This document shows positions 25,561-38,500 of a stretch of 64,000 bases of DNA, piece after piece (position 1 is the first letter of the stretch; each line of letters opens with the position of its first letter). The position numbers and the translations under genes were made by a program. The notes below the pieces were generated by a model. It searched no databases and was not told the DNA's origin. It saw nothing but the letters and a program-made list of their open reading frames with translations. The stretch is taken from positions 132,697,533 through 132,761,532 of the forward strand of contig NC_088171.1 in NCBI RefSeq assembly GCF_028769735.1. The letters run 5' to 3'. This DNA comes from Zonotrichia leucophrys gambelii (taxonomy: Eukaryota; Chordata; Aves; Passeriformes; Passerellidae).

Positions 25561-26580
25561 CCAATGAATTTGCAAATATCAATAAAAATAAGTAGATATG
25601 GGACTTAAACCGATAAATTTTAACATTCATGTTATCACTGGAAAGTCTCATATTTATCCTCTCTCAAAATGAAGATTTCAAGCTGTGTAACTGAGTGCTA
25701 AGCACAACTTTCTCAGGCTAAAAAGGTGCCCGACTATGGCAACAATTGCTCAGAAGGCAGCTTCCCTCTTCTTGCTTGACAAGCAAAATTCCATCAAATG
25801 AAAGGCAACTTAGTCACTCTCTGATTTTCCTAAAATAGCAAGTTAGTCCACAAAAGTCTGTGAATATTATCTGTGATTTATTCAGTATTTATTATCGCGT
25901 ATGTGAAGTGGAGCCATATGTAGTGATAATGCTCAGTGCAAACAAACAGTACTAAGCATAACACTTCAGGAAAGGTGAGGTACTACATGCTACATACTGA
26001 CATGCAAACAAGTGCAAAGTTTTAAGGTTTATATTAGGGTTGCATTTGTGAAGATTTTGCTAAATAATCCACAGTATGGATTGTACTTATGAGAACAGAA
26101 TTTATCACATTATATTTTATTACTATTACTGTACAAAGTAGAGAAATCTTTATTTTGCCTTCAGTTTTCCCATCTTATAGGAATACTGTGAAGAGAAAAA
26201 AAAGTGAGGGACATTGTTAGGACTTATAACAGCTTGTCCAGCTGTGGGGCATTCATTTGTCTTGTCTGCAAATGCTATTCCAAATTATCTCAAGGATTTG
26301 TCTCTGCTACTTTCCTCTTCAGACTGGCTCTGACTTCACCGTCTGTTGCCCACAGAAATGCCCTCTGACTGCATCTGGAAATGCTGTGCAGTACATGTGA
26401 TAACATTTTAATCTGCACTGCCATGCCAGTGAATTTCCTGCCTCTTTTTCAGCAAGATAATGAGTATGGTGCAAACATTCCTGCATCTGTCCAAAAGTGG
26501 GAAAGTATTGTGCCATCTTCCTCTTATATTTGGAAAAGGCAGTCCTGAAGTGCAAACCACCTGCGAATCCTGGCAGTACA

Positions 26581-26619
26581 GTCTGGCCTGGGACTTTTTG
26601 GCAAAAATCCAGGCCAGAC
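26581..26619. other. Perfect 11-bp-stem hairpin
   Basis: Arms GTCTGGCCTGG (26581-26591) and CCAGGCCAGAC (26609-26619) are perfectly complementary. Inside, five T and five A can add a second stem around a GGC loop, separated by a small asymmetric bulge. Total length is 39 nt, short for a pre-miRNA. The role is unknown. Confidence 0.6.
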
Positions 26620-27828
26620 AATCCAGACCTTTTTGGCCAATTACCCTGTTGTGGATCACAGAGCACAGAGTCCAACTCAGTACATGCTTGTGGCATGTTG
26701 GCTCATTTCTGCCAGGAGACCAAGTGCTGCAGCAGCTTGTTCTGCTTCTACAGATGCACCAGTACCTTCAAATCACAGAAACCACAGATGGGGAAAATCT
26801 CAAATAGTGACATTTCCATGCCTTAGGAAGAAGGAGGCAAAGTTTCTAAGGAACTGTTTGTGCATTTTCTGTATCATTCAAGTGTCCCCATCACCAAAGA
26901 GAAATAAATGTTCCTGGATCTATCAGTGATCATAGCACAGGTTGCTAGATGAGCCCTACAGGCTTAGATTACACAGGAGCACCTTGGAGAACTCTCACCT
27001 TATGTCAGGGGAGCTGGCTGTGCTGCTGACCTTCTCCTCTCAGATTAAGAGAGCAGAACCTGGCCTCTGCCCTCTACCTCACACTCGGGTTGGACATCAC
27101 CAAGGCTAAAGTCACTTGCTGTTGCCATACACTGCCCCTGCTGCTAAAGGACCAGTCTGAAGACATTGGTTCTGCATCATCTTCTGATTCTACAGCAGAT
27201 GGAGAAGTGCTGGAGCTCTTTCAGAAGTCCAGAGGCTGCATTTCCTATTTATTTGCATTTGCATATTTTTAAAACAGCCACTTGTAAGATACCCAGCTGC
27301 ATTTGGACAGAACACCTACAAATCATATTGGTCCTCCATAGAACAATCACTCTCTGAGTAGCAGGACCAAAGGAGATGGTTGCTTAGACATTTGCACCCC
27401 CTAAATCCTCTGCCAGTCTACCTAAACCACTCCAGTGTCCTGCATTCTTCTCATCCATCTCATTTGTTTGCCCCTTACATGTTGGGCTAGGCAAATCACG
27501 TGTGTCTTGCAAACCCTGAGCTGAAGGCACATCTCAGCTGCCTCCTGTCTCCTGAGTAAAGTTAGGGTGAGGTTTCTTCTTCAAAAGTCTTATAGAAATA
27601 TAATTTTTTAAACCTCAGTCTTTCTGCCAAATGCAGCTGAATGTGGCAAATAGGTTTAGCAATTGTTAGCAAAGAAGGAGAGAAAAAGCAAAGAAAGAGA
27701 GAAAAGCAGAAGCAGAGGCAGGTACAGACAGACAGACGCGGCAACTGTAAAAATGTCACGTCTGCCAGAAACCTGATAGAAAATTCCTTGATCTGGGCCA
27801 AGGGAGGTTTGTCTTCTTCACTGTGTAG

Positions 27829-27897
27829 CTTGGCTCCTGGGATGCAAATGAGCAAGAGAGGGAAAAATCTTCAAAATGGATGAGACAAGGCTGCCCT
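27829..27897 (+). other. Candidate 69-nt exon
   Basis: Acceptor 'gtcttcttcactgtgtag' ends at 27828 and a good donor, GTAAGTG, starts at 27898. The 23 codons between are open in one frame. The segment includes an octamer-like word, ATGCAAAT, at 27842-27849. The polypyrimidine tract is mediocre, so confidence is low. Confidence 0.1.
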
Positions 27898-29907
27898 GTA
27901 AGTGTGGCAGGAGGGAGAGACGCCCCAGGGCTGTCAGCAGTGCGGCTGCTTTGTGGCCCAGCTAGGCTGGGGACAGAGGTTTGTGTCCTGTGTGCTCCTG
28001 CTGGGCTCCTACTTGGAAGAATATGAGGAACAACAGAGTAGAGTAGGTCTGTATGAGTCCTTCTCTTGTCCTTACGTTTCTGCATGACCATGGGAGCTGA
28101 ACAGGGGTTCAGATTTCTAGTTCTGATTTCTAGAGGGTCTGATTTTCTCTTCCCTTCATACCTTCTTCTTTGACATGCTAGGTCATTTAAACTGGAATTT
28201 CTGCAGTACCTAAAACAGAGACACCCTCTTCTTATCCAGAACCTCTAGATGACACTGTAATACAGATGAAAAATAGAAATTAAATCCTAACACTTGTGCC
28301 CTGCATATTTATTAATAATTAATATCAGATTTGCTTTTTATTATTTTAGTGGCTTTGTGAAAATAGAAATAATTGTTGCTGATTATTATTTATTTAAGTG
28401 ATGACAACATGATTAATAATACTTCAGCATGGGAAGGACTCACACTGAACAACCTAGAATGGGGAGATATTATCTCTGTTGGTGGCAAAGCTTATAATAC
28501 ACATGCATTGCAAAAATGATAACCCACCTGTAGAGGAAGAATGATTAAAGACAAAGATAGATATGGCGACACACAGATAAAGGAGATCAATATTTAGGAT
28601 ATAAAGCAATTTAAGAAGCTGGGCCATGAATTCACTCTAACATGTGCAGGCTGAAGTGAGGCTGACAGACCTGTTACCTACCTGCCCATCATGGTGGGCT
28701 CAGGATCTTCCTGTGGAGATGCACAGACCTAACCACACCTGGAAATATTCTTCCCTGGTAGACCCCCACTGTCATACATAGCTTTATAAAAGTTAAATTC
28801 AGACAGTGATTTCTGAAGCTGAAGAGTTACTGAATTACTGAACCCTTTTAGCAAAGCTTAGGCCTGTTGCCCCCACACGTTTTTTCCATTACAGCAAGCA
28901 TCTTCCTGCTTTCTGGTCACAGCAGCTGATGCTAAAAGCCCAGTATTTGTGCTTGGTCCTACAGCCTGATGCTACTTTGCTTCCTGCAACACATCTCCAT
29001 TTTGTTATAGGAACAGAAAATTGTAGAGCTGGTTATAATGTTTCTCCATGAAAAGTTGATGGGTTTTTTTTTTTCCAAGAAATTGAATTTCCTGAGGTTT
29101 TGACTATGAAATTCCACTGTGATTCTTTGAACATCCAGCACTTTGGCTACCTCATCCTTGCACTCTTACTGCACTTATCATAGCAACTAATACCTCAGCT
29201 TCTTTTCAGGAGAGGACATGGTGGATGCAGGTTCAGCTGGAACCTGGCTCACTGAAGAGCAGAAGCATAAAGGGGTGGGACATGTATTTATTTTTTTTTC
29301 CCCAAACACTTTTTTTCCTCTTGTGAGAATCACAAATTTCAAATAATTGATTTCTTTGTTTACCAAAGGTAAACACTCTACCAGTCTGGTTTTATGTGTC
29401 TGCAAGAAACATTTTAAATGAGATATTTTCTACATTTTCTATCAAACTGCTGTCATGCAGCCTGGAATCCTTGGGAGTGCCTTTGGAAAATTCCTTGTTG
29501 AAATACCTCTCCTGCAGCCATTTCTACTTTCCTTCTCTTGTCCCTTTACCAGTGATTGTCAAATGGTTGTGCCACCATCCTGGAGCTAAAGCTGATTTTA
29601 AACAAGCTGCTAGGTTGCTGTATATAGTAAGCACTTGGTTCAGTACATGCTCAGCTGTTAAAAACAAAATACCTAGGAAGATCTGAAGTGAGAAAGAAAA
29701 TTTCTACACAGACGCATATTCTTTCTCTGTTTCTTTTCATTTAATTATATGAGAAAAGCTATTGAGTTCAGATAGTGTTTGCTTTTTGGTTACAAATGCC
29801 TGGATTAGAGTTGCAGCTGTGGTCATGCTAAAGAATATTTCCCTGCCTTCTCTTTGTGTTTCTTCTGCACAAGGTTTCTGTATGTTTCTTCCAGAGATTT
29901 TTCACGG

Positions 29908-29923
29908 TAATTAGGCCTAATTA
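29908..29923. promoter_or_regulatory. 16-nt palindrome with paired TAATTA words
   Basis: TAATTAGGCCTAATTA is a perfect inverted repeat made of two homeodomain (TAATTA) cores around GGCC, followed closely by TTTAATTG. Paired-type homeodomain proteins bind inverted TAAT pairs, although usually at closer spacing. Regulatory use is inferred. Confidence 0.3.
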
Positions 29924-30371
29924 TTTAATTGCCTCCCCCTCCATCCCTAAAAATTCTGCTTCTTCCTAGTGATTCTGGATATAACATATGTTGCCAGATA
30001 TAAACAGGGGGGGCTATTAACACGGTAATAAATTTGCATGGTCTATAAATTCCTGTATCATTCATAATCTAAAATAAAAGATGAGAAAAACCACTTTGAT
30101 TTGTTGTGTTTGGACTCACCTCCAACATGTAGATTTATATGGCAGGAAACAGTTTTGAAGCTCTTAGTTCTTTAGGCTGGGAAAAAATAAAAAAGGCTTT
30201 TTATAATTTTTTTAATAGAGTACAGTTGGACCATCAAGTTTCAGTTTCATTTTGAAATGTGCCCTGGGAGAATGCGCCATAAATGCCAACATATTCAGCA
30301 TCATGAACTCAAGATGATATCAGCTTGTTATAGTGTTCTGTTGCAGTGACTCCTGCCAGTTCCCTTTTTCT

Positions 30372-30387
30372 AAAAAAAAAAAAAAAA
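30372..30387 (+). repeat. Poly(A) run of 16
   Basis: Homopolymer run. No retroposed sequence is recognisable upstream of it. Confidence 0.9.
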
Positions 30388-31119
30388 GGAAAAATAGAAG
30401 GAATGGTTTAGAATTTTGTTTATCACCCCTTCCCTTAGAGGAGCAGAATACAAATGATTATCTTCCTTCATCATCTTTGGTTCTGCCTTTATTGAAAATT
30501 CTCAGTCAGGGATCCTACTGGTGCATTTGCTGTTGACCTTAGACAGCACTAACATGATTTCCTTGCTGACTAAAGAAAATACAATGCTGCAAAGGACATG
30601 TATTTTGATTGACAAGCAATAGGTACATCTGTCTGCAGTCTTCCAGATTCTTAAAGATGCTGCTGAATAAATCTTGCAGTTGCCATCTTGCAATAAACAT
30701 AATTCATTCCCCCCAGAAACACATTCCATTTTAAAAGAAGTTTTGTGTAAAATGACAGCACTAGCAAAATGAGGAAACATATATTATGGGGCAGGCTCAT
30801 AGGCAATGTAAATCAACACTAATCAGCTGAAAACAATGGCCACATTTCTGTCCGGTAGAATACGTCCCTTTTATCTTAGTTATATTAGGCAATTTGTTAG
30901 AATATGTGATAAAATGTGTCTAAATGTTACAGGTAGGTTATGAACATGATAGCTATTTGACAAAGCAGCCCCTGAGAGAAAGTGCATTTTTCACCCCATC
31001 AGAACTTAGTTCCCTTGATGAAGATAACAGATAGGTTTGCTCTGTGTAATCCTGTACATAATTATCTTCCCTACCTAATTTCTTTCTGTTGCTATGCATC
31101 ATTATCGTAAATATTTTTG

Positions 31120-31420
31120 TAACAATTTCCATCCCATTGTTCATTCCTTTATCTCAGTTTTTTTGTCTGACATCATAAAACTGAGTATTTATCTTGTCCT
31201 GTCTACAGCCTTTAATAACTAGCCTGGTGTCAGAAACCACAACTTTAACAAATACACCCCGCCTGATGTATTATTAAGCATTGAGAAGGCACCCTGGTGC
31301 CTCCAACTTGTGCAGAGAAGTAGAGGAGCCTGCACTGCTCTGAAGAAGCCCCTCCAAGAACCGGCTACAATATTTACTTGCTGACATTTAAAGATAATGG
31401 AGTTGTTTACTCAGTGTCTT
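31120..31420. promoter_or_regulatory. Possible conserved non-coding element
   Basis: Repeat-free block containing ACAGCCTTTAATAA, AGCCTGGTGTCA, a GGCACC-CT-GGTGCC inverted word (about 31289-31303) and GATGTATTATTAAGCATT. Some of these words recur near 55.06-55.11 kb. The texture is enhancer-like, with no conservation test available. Confidence 0.2.
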
Positions 31421-32099
31421 TTTTTCTTTTTCCCTCCAAGCAAATAAGCATAAAAGATCCTGTGAAGGTTTTAGAAGGTTTTATTTCCAAAATGGCATTC
31501 TGGAACTTTTTGTCCCCCTTTTAATTATTTTTAATTTACTTTTTTTTTTTTTTTTCCAAATGTAGACGTTTATTACTTTTAATGATTAGTCAATTAGGAA
31601 TACTGGTGGCAGCTAACCTGTTAGAATGGAAAGAATTGATTACAGAGCCTCAGGAGCAGGCCCTGGCTGAGTCATGAGGAGACATGAAAGGGTACAGTGG
31701 CAGTTAAGTCTCCTGGCACATGAAGGAGTGTAAACCATTGATCACAATACGAAATGCTGAAAACTGAAAAGGAATCCAATTTATTCTAAATAAAACTACT
31801 CTGTTCTCCAGTGACAGATTCCAGAGTCAGACACCAGAGAGGAACTGACAGCAGATGTTTTAGAGCCAAGACACAGAGAGGCTGAGTAATAGTATAGAAA
31901 AGAAATTGCTTTGAACTTCACCCCTGCTTTAAATACTTCAAATCAATAGGGTCACAGAGCTCTTTAATAGAGTGATGAGGTCTTGCCCCAGCAGATCTTC
32001 ACAGTGACAAGTTGATGTGCTTCCTAGCAGCAGGGTCATAAAAATTTCAGGCTTCCCTCTGAAAGGGGGCTTTGTATTAGAGAGGTCCATTTGGAGTAA
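31421..32099. other. Non-coding sequence, poly(T) run
   Basis: Includes a 16-nt poly(T) at 31540-31555. A 'gacacagagaggctgag' word near 31868-31886 recalls the MIR core ('ggcacagagaggttaag') but the flanks do not follow, so I do not call a SINE. Confidence 0.5.
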
Positions 32100-32745
32100 C
32101 TCCCTTGTATGGCCGCTCTCAAAAGCTGAGCCCTAATAGTCTACATCTAAATGGGACTGACCTCATGAATTACCTCAAGAAACTTAATCTATAAACTGGC
32201 TTCTTCTTATGCAGACTGATGAATTCTTGTTTATTCCTAAATGGCTGTCACAAAACCTATTCATCAAACTCTTAACGGGGAAGAGAGTCTCACATAATCC
32301 TGCTTCAAGTGCGGCACCATTAAATAATCATTAGACTTCATTGCTGGTCTTGAGACCCACTCCAAATCCACAAAGCAAGCTTTTTACCATTCATCAGAAC
32401 TGCATTTAGATGAGATTTTGACCTGATAAAAAAGGGTGTTTTTTGTCACTATCAGTTTCATGGCTGTGCTCTTTCTCCTTTCAGAGGCTGTGGTGGGGTT
32501 TATTTTTTTTTTCCCTTTCCTTAACAAAAGTAAAAGAAAATAAAGGCAGATGGCCAACTCTCTCCAATATCCGTTTGCTTTATTTGAGCAGTTTAATGTA
32601 GTGAAACAGAGTGAAATGTTGCTACTTGCTAAATGGTAAACAACACCATTACCCAGAATTCAGCAGCAGACTGATACAAAACAGGGTGCTGGTGATTAAT
32701 TAAACTGTTGTTGTAATTGTAATGCATGATACATAATAGATAGTG
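32100..32745. promoter_or_regulatory. Possible conserved non-coding element
   Basis: Repeat-free, AT-rich block with TAAATAATCATTAGAC, GTGATTAATTAAACTG and a TAATTGTAATGCATGATAC cluster near 32715-32730 (homeodomain plus octamer-like words). No open frame of note. The enhancer reading is inference from texture. Confidence 0.22.
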
Positions 32746-35105
32746 TGCTGTGTATTTTAAAAGCTTCAAATTAGCAAAGAATAACTTCCTTACATAGCAC
32801 ATCTCCATTCCATGCTGTTAATGCACAAATAATCAAAAATAAAAGGTCATTACTGCTACCTAGTAAAAATAATGTATTTTGATTTTCCTTACCCTGTAAC
32901 CATGCTCTGGAAGAGTTGCATATTGCGAGGCAGCAGATCATACAGCCCTGCAGAAAAAAATGTGAGTCTTTTTCTCCTGTCTCTCTTGGATACAAAGGCA
33001 CAATATTCATTATTAATCAATAACAATTAGAGTGATCAGCCTGAGCTGCAAAATATCAGGATCTGCTTCTGAGCTGTTTTAATTCCAGTTATTATCACCT
33101 CCCTCAAAAGAGCAAAGTTCATGTTCTGCAAATAACTACAATGAACACTCTCATTCATGTGGCAAACTCGAGTGTGGCTCCCATGGAGAGGTAGGTTGAG
33201 GTTACTTTCCCTATTCTCTGGGATTCTGAAGCAAGCACCTTAGCTCAAGAGTGATAGTGTGCCTTGTTGTGACAGGACAATACATGTCTTTAAGTTCATA
33301 TATGTCCTGAATGCCTGGCCAAACTTGGCCTAAACCCCTCTTGTGTATCAGGTTTGAGCCGAAAATAAAACAAGCTTAGCCTGCTAATTTTTTTTGCTCT
33401 GTTTACACAGTATCTGTTAACCAGGGCAGGATGCTCTGACTTTGGTGGTTTTCTCACTCACCACCAAAGACCTGGGACCTGATCCCTCAGACTGTGCATC
33501 TCTCCTGGGGTCTCTGGGCTGGGCTGCTGCAGCCTTTTTTCCATGAGCTGCATTTATGGCACCTATCCTCCCAACACAATATAAACACCAATGTAGATGA
33601 TTGAGGCACGACCCACAGCAATAGCAAAACTTAATTTTCTTTTCCTACTCTGAGTGCTCCTCTGCCTGACTATCGTGTCTGGTTCATCTGTGGGGCTGCA
33701 GAGGTTACTCTGAACCATGCTGTACCTGCCACTGGGAATCATCCAAGGGCAGAAATGCTCCACATGGGTGATATACTGCTAACAGGTCAGCTGGGAAGGG
33801 TGAATAATCAAACTGAATACTTCCCCATCTCATTTTTATGTCACTGCTAAAATAATTATTTTTTAAAATTCTTAAAAATAGACAACACTCAACCCAAATA
33901 AGGCCTCCTCTCCTGCTTTCAGTTTTCTGCATTATTTTTTAATACTCAGATACCTTGACATAAATGGCAAGTATTCAATACACTATACTTACTCTCTGAT
34001 CAAGATTTTCTCCTTTCCCTGACACATATCTTCAGGTACCCTATACATACTTATGTGAGTACTTAGTTCCTGCTCTGTTCTCAGTTAGTTACTAAGAAGG
34101 AGATGGTTGAAGGAAGATTGTGAAGGATAGAGGAGAGAAATTAAGTACAACTGCTGCCTGTGTTTACAGATGAGGTTCACAGGATTATGTGTCTCAGAGA
34201 AATTTAATAAGATTCTGTGAGTACGTGATGTACTTTACTGTCTTGTGTGCATAAGAGATGCACACAGGTCTTGACATTCATATTTATTCATAAAGGATTC
34301 TGAAATGGCATGATTTTAAATATAGCCTAAAATCCAAGGATAGTAATAAGGATGGAGGATGATAGAGGAGCCTGATGCCTTAATTAATGCAAAGGCTAAC
34401 CCTGATTTTTGAGAAATGGCAAGTTCTTCTGCCTACACCCTTGCTGCTGCCATTCTCTGCTAGGCAGAGAGGTGTGAATCCTTGGCCAGAATGAAAAGAA
34501 ATAGTGGAGCCTTCTTAGTCTGGCTGTACACTGCTGTCAGAGGGTAGGATAAACATCTATCTGCTACCTTTTTTATATCCTTCCTGCTGTTCCCATGGTC
34601 CAAGGATATGTTGTTTATCCATGATGCTTAGTCTCCTTCTCCTTCAACTCCTTCTGTTTCCCTCTGTGAGGGATGTGGGAATGCTTGTAATAACATTTAT
34701 GAATATTATATGCTCCATCTACTTTTTGGAGTGCTATTGGAGTACTTACAATATTGGAAAGGGTTAATTCCAGTGAGGTATCTCAGCTTCGAGGAATGAC
34801 ATTGGGATAGTAGACCTGGTTGGTGATCAGTTTGCTGAACAGGCAAGGCAGGCAATGCCTTCAAGTTTTAGCTCCCTTTGCTTTGGGTCTGGAGTACTGA
34901 GGAAGATAACGTGCTGAAAAACAAAGATATGGAACAGGAGAAAGAAAAGTTCTCTGAGTAGGAAAGCAGAAACAAGACAAATTTTAGTTTGAGGTGACAG
35001 CTACTGTGATCCATGTCCACCTCTACCTCTTTCCACCAGGAACCACCTGAACTGCAGCCCATCATTATTTGTGGGTCTTTAACTTTCAATTAAAATAAAA
35101 ACATC
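32746..35105. other. Non-coding sequence, no gene recognised
   Basis: Unique DNA. It holds a 9-bp-stem hairpin (33440-33469) and otherwise only short chance frames. Confidence 0.5.
33440..33469. other. 9-bp-stem hairpin
   Basis: CTTTGGTGG (33440-33448) and CCACCAAAG (33461-33469) are perfect arms around a 12-nt loop. There is no T-run after it and no gene next to it, so it is not a terminator. The role is unknown. Confidence 0.55.
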
Positions 35106-35171
35106 CCTTCATCATCTCATACTTCTCTCTGTTACATTCCTTCATCATCCCATACTTCTTCTCTCTGTTTT
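35106..35171 (+). repeat. Imperfect tandem duplication, about 33 bp
   Basis: Both copies contain CCTTCATCATC(T/C)CATACTTC followed by TCTCTCTGTT. Copy 2 begins at 35139 and differs by a substitution and a small insertion. Confidence 0.85.
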
Positions 35172-35508
35172 GGCTACTTGGCACCATCCTGTTTCTCTTC
35201 TTAACATATGAAGTTTTTCATGTTCCCAACACTTCCTACATTTTCATCTGGCTTCATACTGGTCCTCAAAACCAAGAACTTCCAGAAATATTACTTGATT
35301 ATTTGTCCAGTTTCTTGCCTTATCTCCCTCTTTTTGCATGAGTCTTTACCTTACTTAATGTTACACTATACTTCAAGGAGGAATTGCATTAGCCCTGGAT
35401 TTACTTTTTCATAACCTTAAGTTAGACACTATTTCCTCGGTGTTTTGTTTCCTCAGCTATGATTTTGATTGACTGTAAATTTTCAGTTTAGCTTTTACAC
35501 ACTTCCCA

Positions 35509-35532
35509 CATGGATATATGGATATATCCATG
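35509..35532. other. 10-bp-stem hairpin
   Basis: CATGGATATA and TATATCCATG are perfect arms around the loop TGGA. It probably arose from ATGGATAT repetition. Confidence 0.6.
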
Positions 35533-38500
35533 CCTATAGATTGCAAGTTGGCTGCTTGGTTTACAGTGTAAGACAAGCTGTTAGAGTCCAATTTTGCTCA
35601 ATTTGTGCTAAAGAGTAAGTAGTGCACAATTACAATACTGTTTTTTATTGATGGCTAAAGCACTATTGACAGTCTCTTTCAAAGACCTTTTATGTAGCAC
35701 ATCTGAAAGACATTCAAAATCTGTATTGAGACACCTTTCAAAGTGCATCATGCTTCCTATGATTTAGTGATTTAGGGAGAGGGTAATAAGACACATCATT
35801 TTACCACTGATTTGCTCAGGCACTTGTGACAGATGCAGGAAAGCAGTTTGACTCTGAGTATGCAAATGAAAATGATGCTGACCCCACAAGGCATTATCTG
35901 TGCAGGAATGCACAGGCTCTACTTTGCAGGAGGGTACGACAGTAAAAATGTTTTTCCTGGTCCATGAAAAGTGTGAAAATACCTGGCCAAACAAATATTT
36001 ACTGTGCAGGGATATTATAGAAAATGAACACTGAGTTTTCATTTTAACTCTCAAAAAAGTTACTGAGAATGATTTACGCTTTTTTGACCTCTGTTAATGT
36101 ACTTTCATGAATGTACATTGGTTAAGGCAATATAAGCCTCTCCAGCACAACAGCTTTGTAAGTCCTGATTGATTCCTCACTCAGCCTTTCAGTGGCATCT
36201 CCAGTTTCTCTATCTTTTCTCCCTCTCTCTGTCCTATTCTTTTAATTAAGAATTGTACTGCTCTTTGATTTTTTTTCTCATTTAATAGGCTGTGCCCAGT
36301 GGCATTAACTCTTGCTTTCCCTGACTGCTTTGATTTTTTTATTCCTTCATAACTGTATTAAGCAGAGTGAAGTTTCAGGAAGATATTACTGCCTATCCAG
36401 AGAAGAATCTTGAACCCTCCACCTAGAGTGATAGATTTGTTGTGGGGCTTCTCAACATCACTTATCCAAGCTAACATTCTTCTTGCACCGGGATGTCAGT
36501 TCTACTCTGTGTGAAGGTCTCGTGTTTTTTTTTAATGGACATCTCAATCTCACATCAACTCAGAGGGATAAGCAGGAAAAAGTGTGTAAAGAGAAGTATT
36601 TCTATAAAATATAAGGGTCTTTCTTGATATTTGTTAAAATGCCTAATAAATTATTTGGTATCAGGAATTTTTTTATGTAAATAAGGTTTGCATGTGTTTA
36701 TGAAGACTTTTTCTAATGTCACATATTACTATTATTAAAGGTAGGAAATGGCTGAATTTTTTCTATAACAATGAGAAAAGTTTTATTCATCTTGTTTAGC
36801 ACTTGACAGTCATGTTCTGATCAGTGTCATTCATTTAGTTTCTATAAGCCCATGAAAAAAGTTTATAAAAGTATGCAAGAAATAATTAAGTAAAAAAAAT
36901 GCACTTCCTAGCCAATCTGAAGCAAATAAGTACCCAGATAATACCAGGCTTACTCAAAGTGTCATGAGAAACAGCTGTTTGACCATGCTGATTTCATACT
37001 GAGGATTCCTGAGATTCCTGTAGGATTTGAGATTTTTACATGGTCTGGTAGCATGATAAGCATAGTACTTTAATAACCATCTTAGTAGTTTTCTGGTATC
37101 ATTGTTATGCTGCAACAAATGTAATCTCTTTATTACCTGGTACCTTGCTGTCTGTGTAAGATCCAACAAGAGCATAAGTGCTGTAAAAAGCTGGTGCTCA
37201 GAAATCTGGAGGAGGGTGGGTGGTCATCAATTTCTCTGTGGAGAACCTGGTAAATAGTTAGGGAGATCTTTTCTCTCTCACTGTGGACACAAGGGCTTTT
37301 AAAGGTCTTTTGCCCTGATTTTGTTCAGCTGTCATGCTGCTTTATAGATGAGTCACAAATGATGTCACAGGAGGAAGAAACTAAAATTCCCGGTGTGAAC
37401 ATCTTATACACGTGGCAAAGCATGACCAACAAAGAACAACAAAGTTGTGAAGTCTTAGTCTAAGGATTTGTAGGGAAAATTCAGGAGGGGTGTTGGAAAA
37501 TGACCTATTAACATATTGGCACAGTAAAATAAAGCACTTTTTTTTTGATACAAATAGATTAGATCATAAGATCTGGCACCAGCACAAGTGGAACTGAGTT
37601 TTCTTGCTGTGAATCACCATTTTGCCTGCTTCACCATCCAAATGGCTTCATCATTGGCATTTGGACACCATGGAGAGGGCAACACCTTGATGGGAAGTCT
37701 GGATTTTGACTCTTCCTGGATGGCTGCTTGTCACAGCTTTTGTGTTGGTGCTGGGAGTTGCCACTGTCCCTGGAGGCAAGGAGACAAATAGGCTCACAGA
37801 GGGTCTGGTGAGGCCCCCACTCACACTGCTGAATGTTGATATTTGCAATCTAAATAGCTGCTGTCAATAGATATCTTTTCTGGGACAGGGGGTAGAGATT
37901 ATTGAGGAGTCACGTGTCTGGACAGGGATCAAAAACAGCATCCGTATTGTCAGTCAGGAAGCTCTGCATAACATTGAGTGAAAACATGAGTAAAACATGC
38001 CCAACATGATTTTACTGGAAATGTCAGGCTTAGCTGATCTAAAAGTATTTTTGACAAGCCAGTGGTTCTTTGTAGTACTAGCTGGAACTTGCTTTGAAGT
38101 GACGTTGCTGCTTTTTTATACTGCAAAAGCTCAAAGGTCAGTAGATTTATCCATTCCAAGGTCTCTGTGGAGAGGTCAGCTCAAAGCTTCACTCTGTTTC
38201 ACTCATTCAAACGAACACGGGGAGGCTGCAGAGGTTACTTAGGAGATAGGATTACAGTGTCTGCAGTGTGGAGAAGGTGTGCCTCTCAATGTCCCTATTA
38301 TAGCTGTTTCTATGTGAACAAATGACCCAATTCATAAACCAATCTTTCGTGAGATCAGCATGCTCTACACAGAATCTCTAGAAATTTATCTACATTAATA
38401 ATTAGCTGTATAAAGGTATTATCTACCATCAGATTCACAGGACTTGAGGGCTCTGCAGCCATCAAGGTAAGACCTGTAGAATATGAGAAACTGTATTCCT

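Larger units (their letters stand above)
25561..31119. other. Non-coding sequence with hairpin and palindrome sites
   Basis: Mostly unique DNA. The part 26320-26930 has several overlapping open frames (up to 125 codons) on both strands, which is not coherent with a gene. A mixed purine tract with GAGA and GACA units lies at about 27665-27735. A candidate 69-nt exon is at 27829-27897, and a poly(A) run at 30372-30387. No gene is recognised. Confidence 0.5.

Noticed and set aside
26319..26929. Cluster of open frames on both strands
   Set aside because: Five frames overlap in conflicting phases and none is recognisable.
31860..31890. MIR-core-like 'gacacagagaggctgag' word
   Set aside because: Only about 17 bases fit and the flanks do not continue the element.
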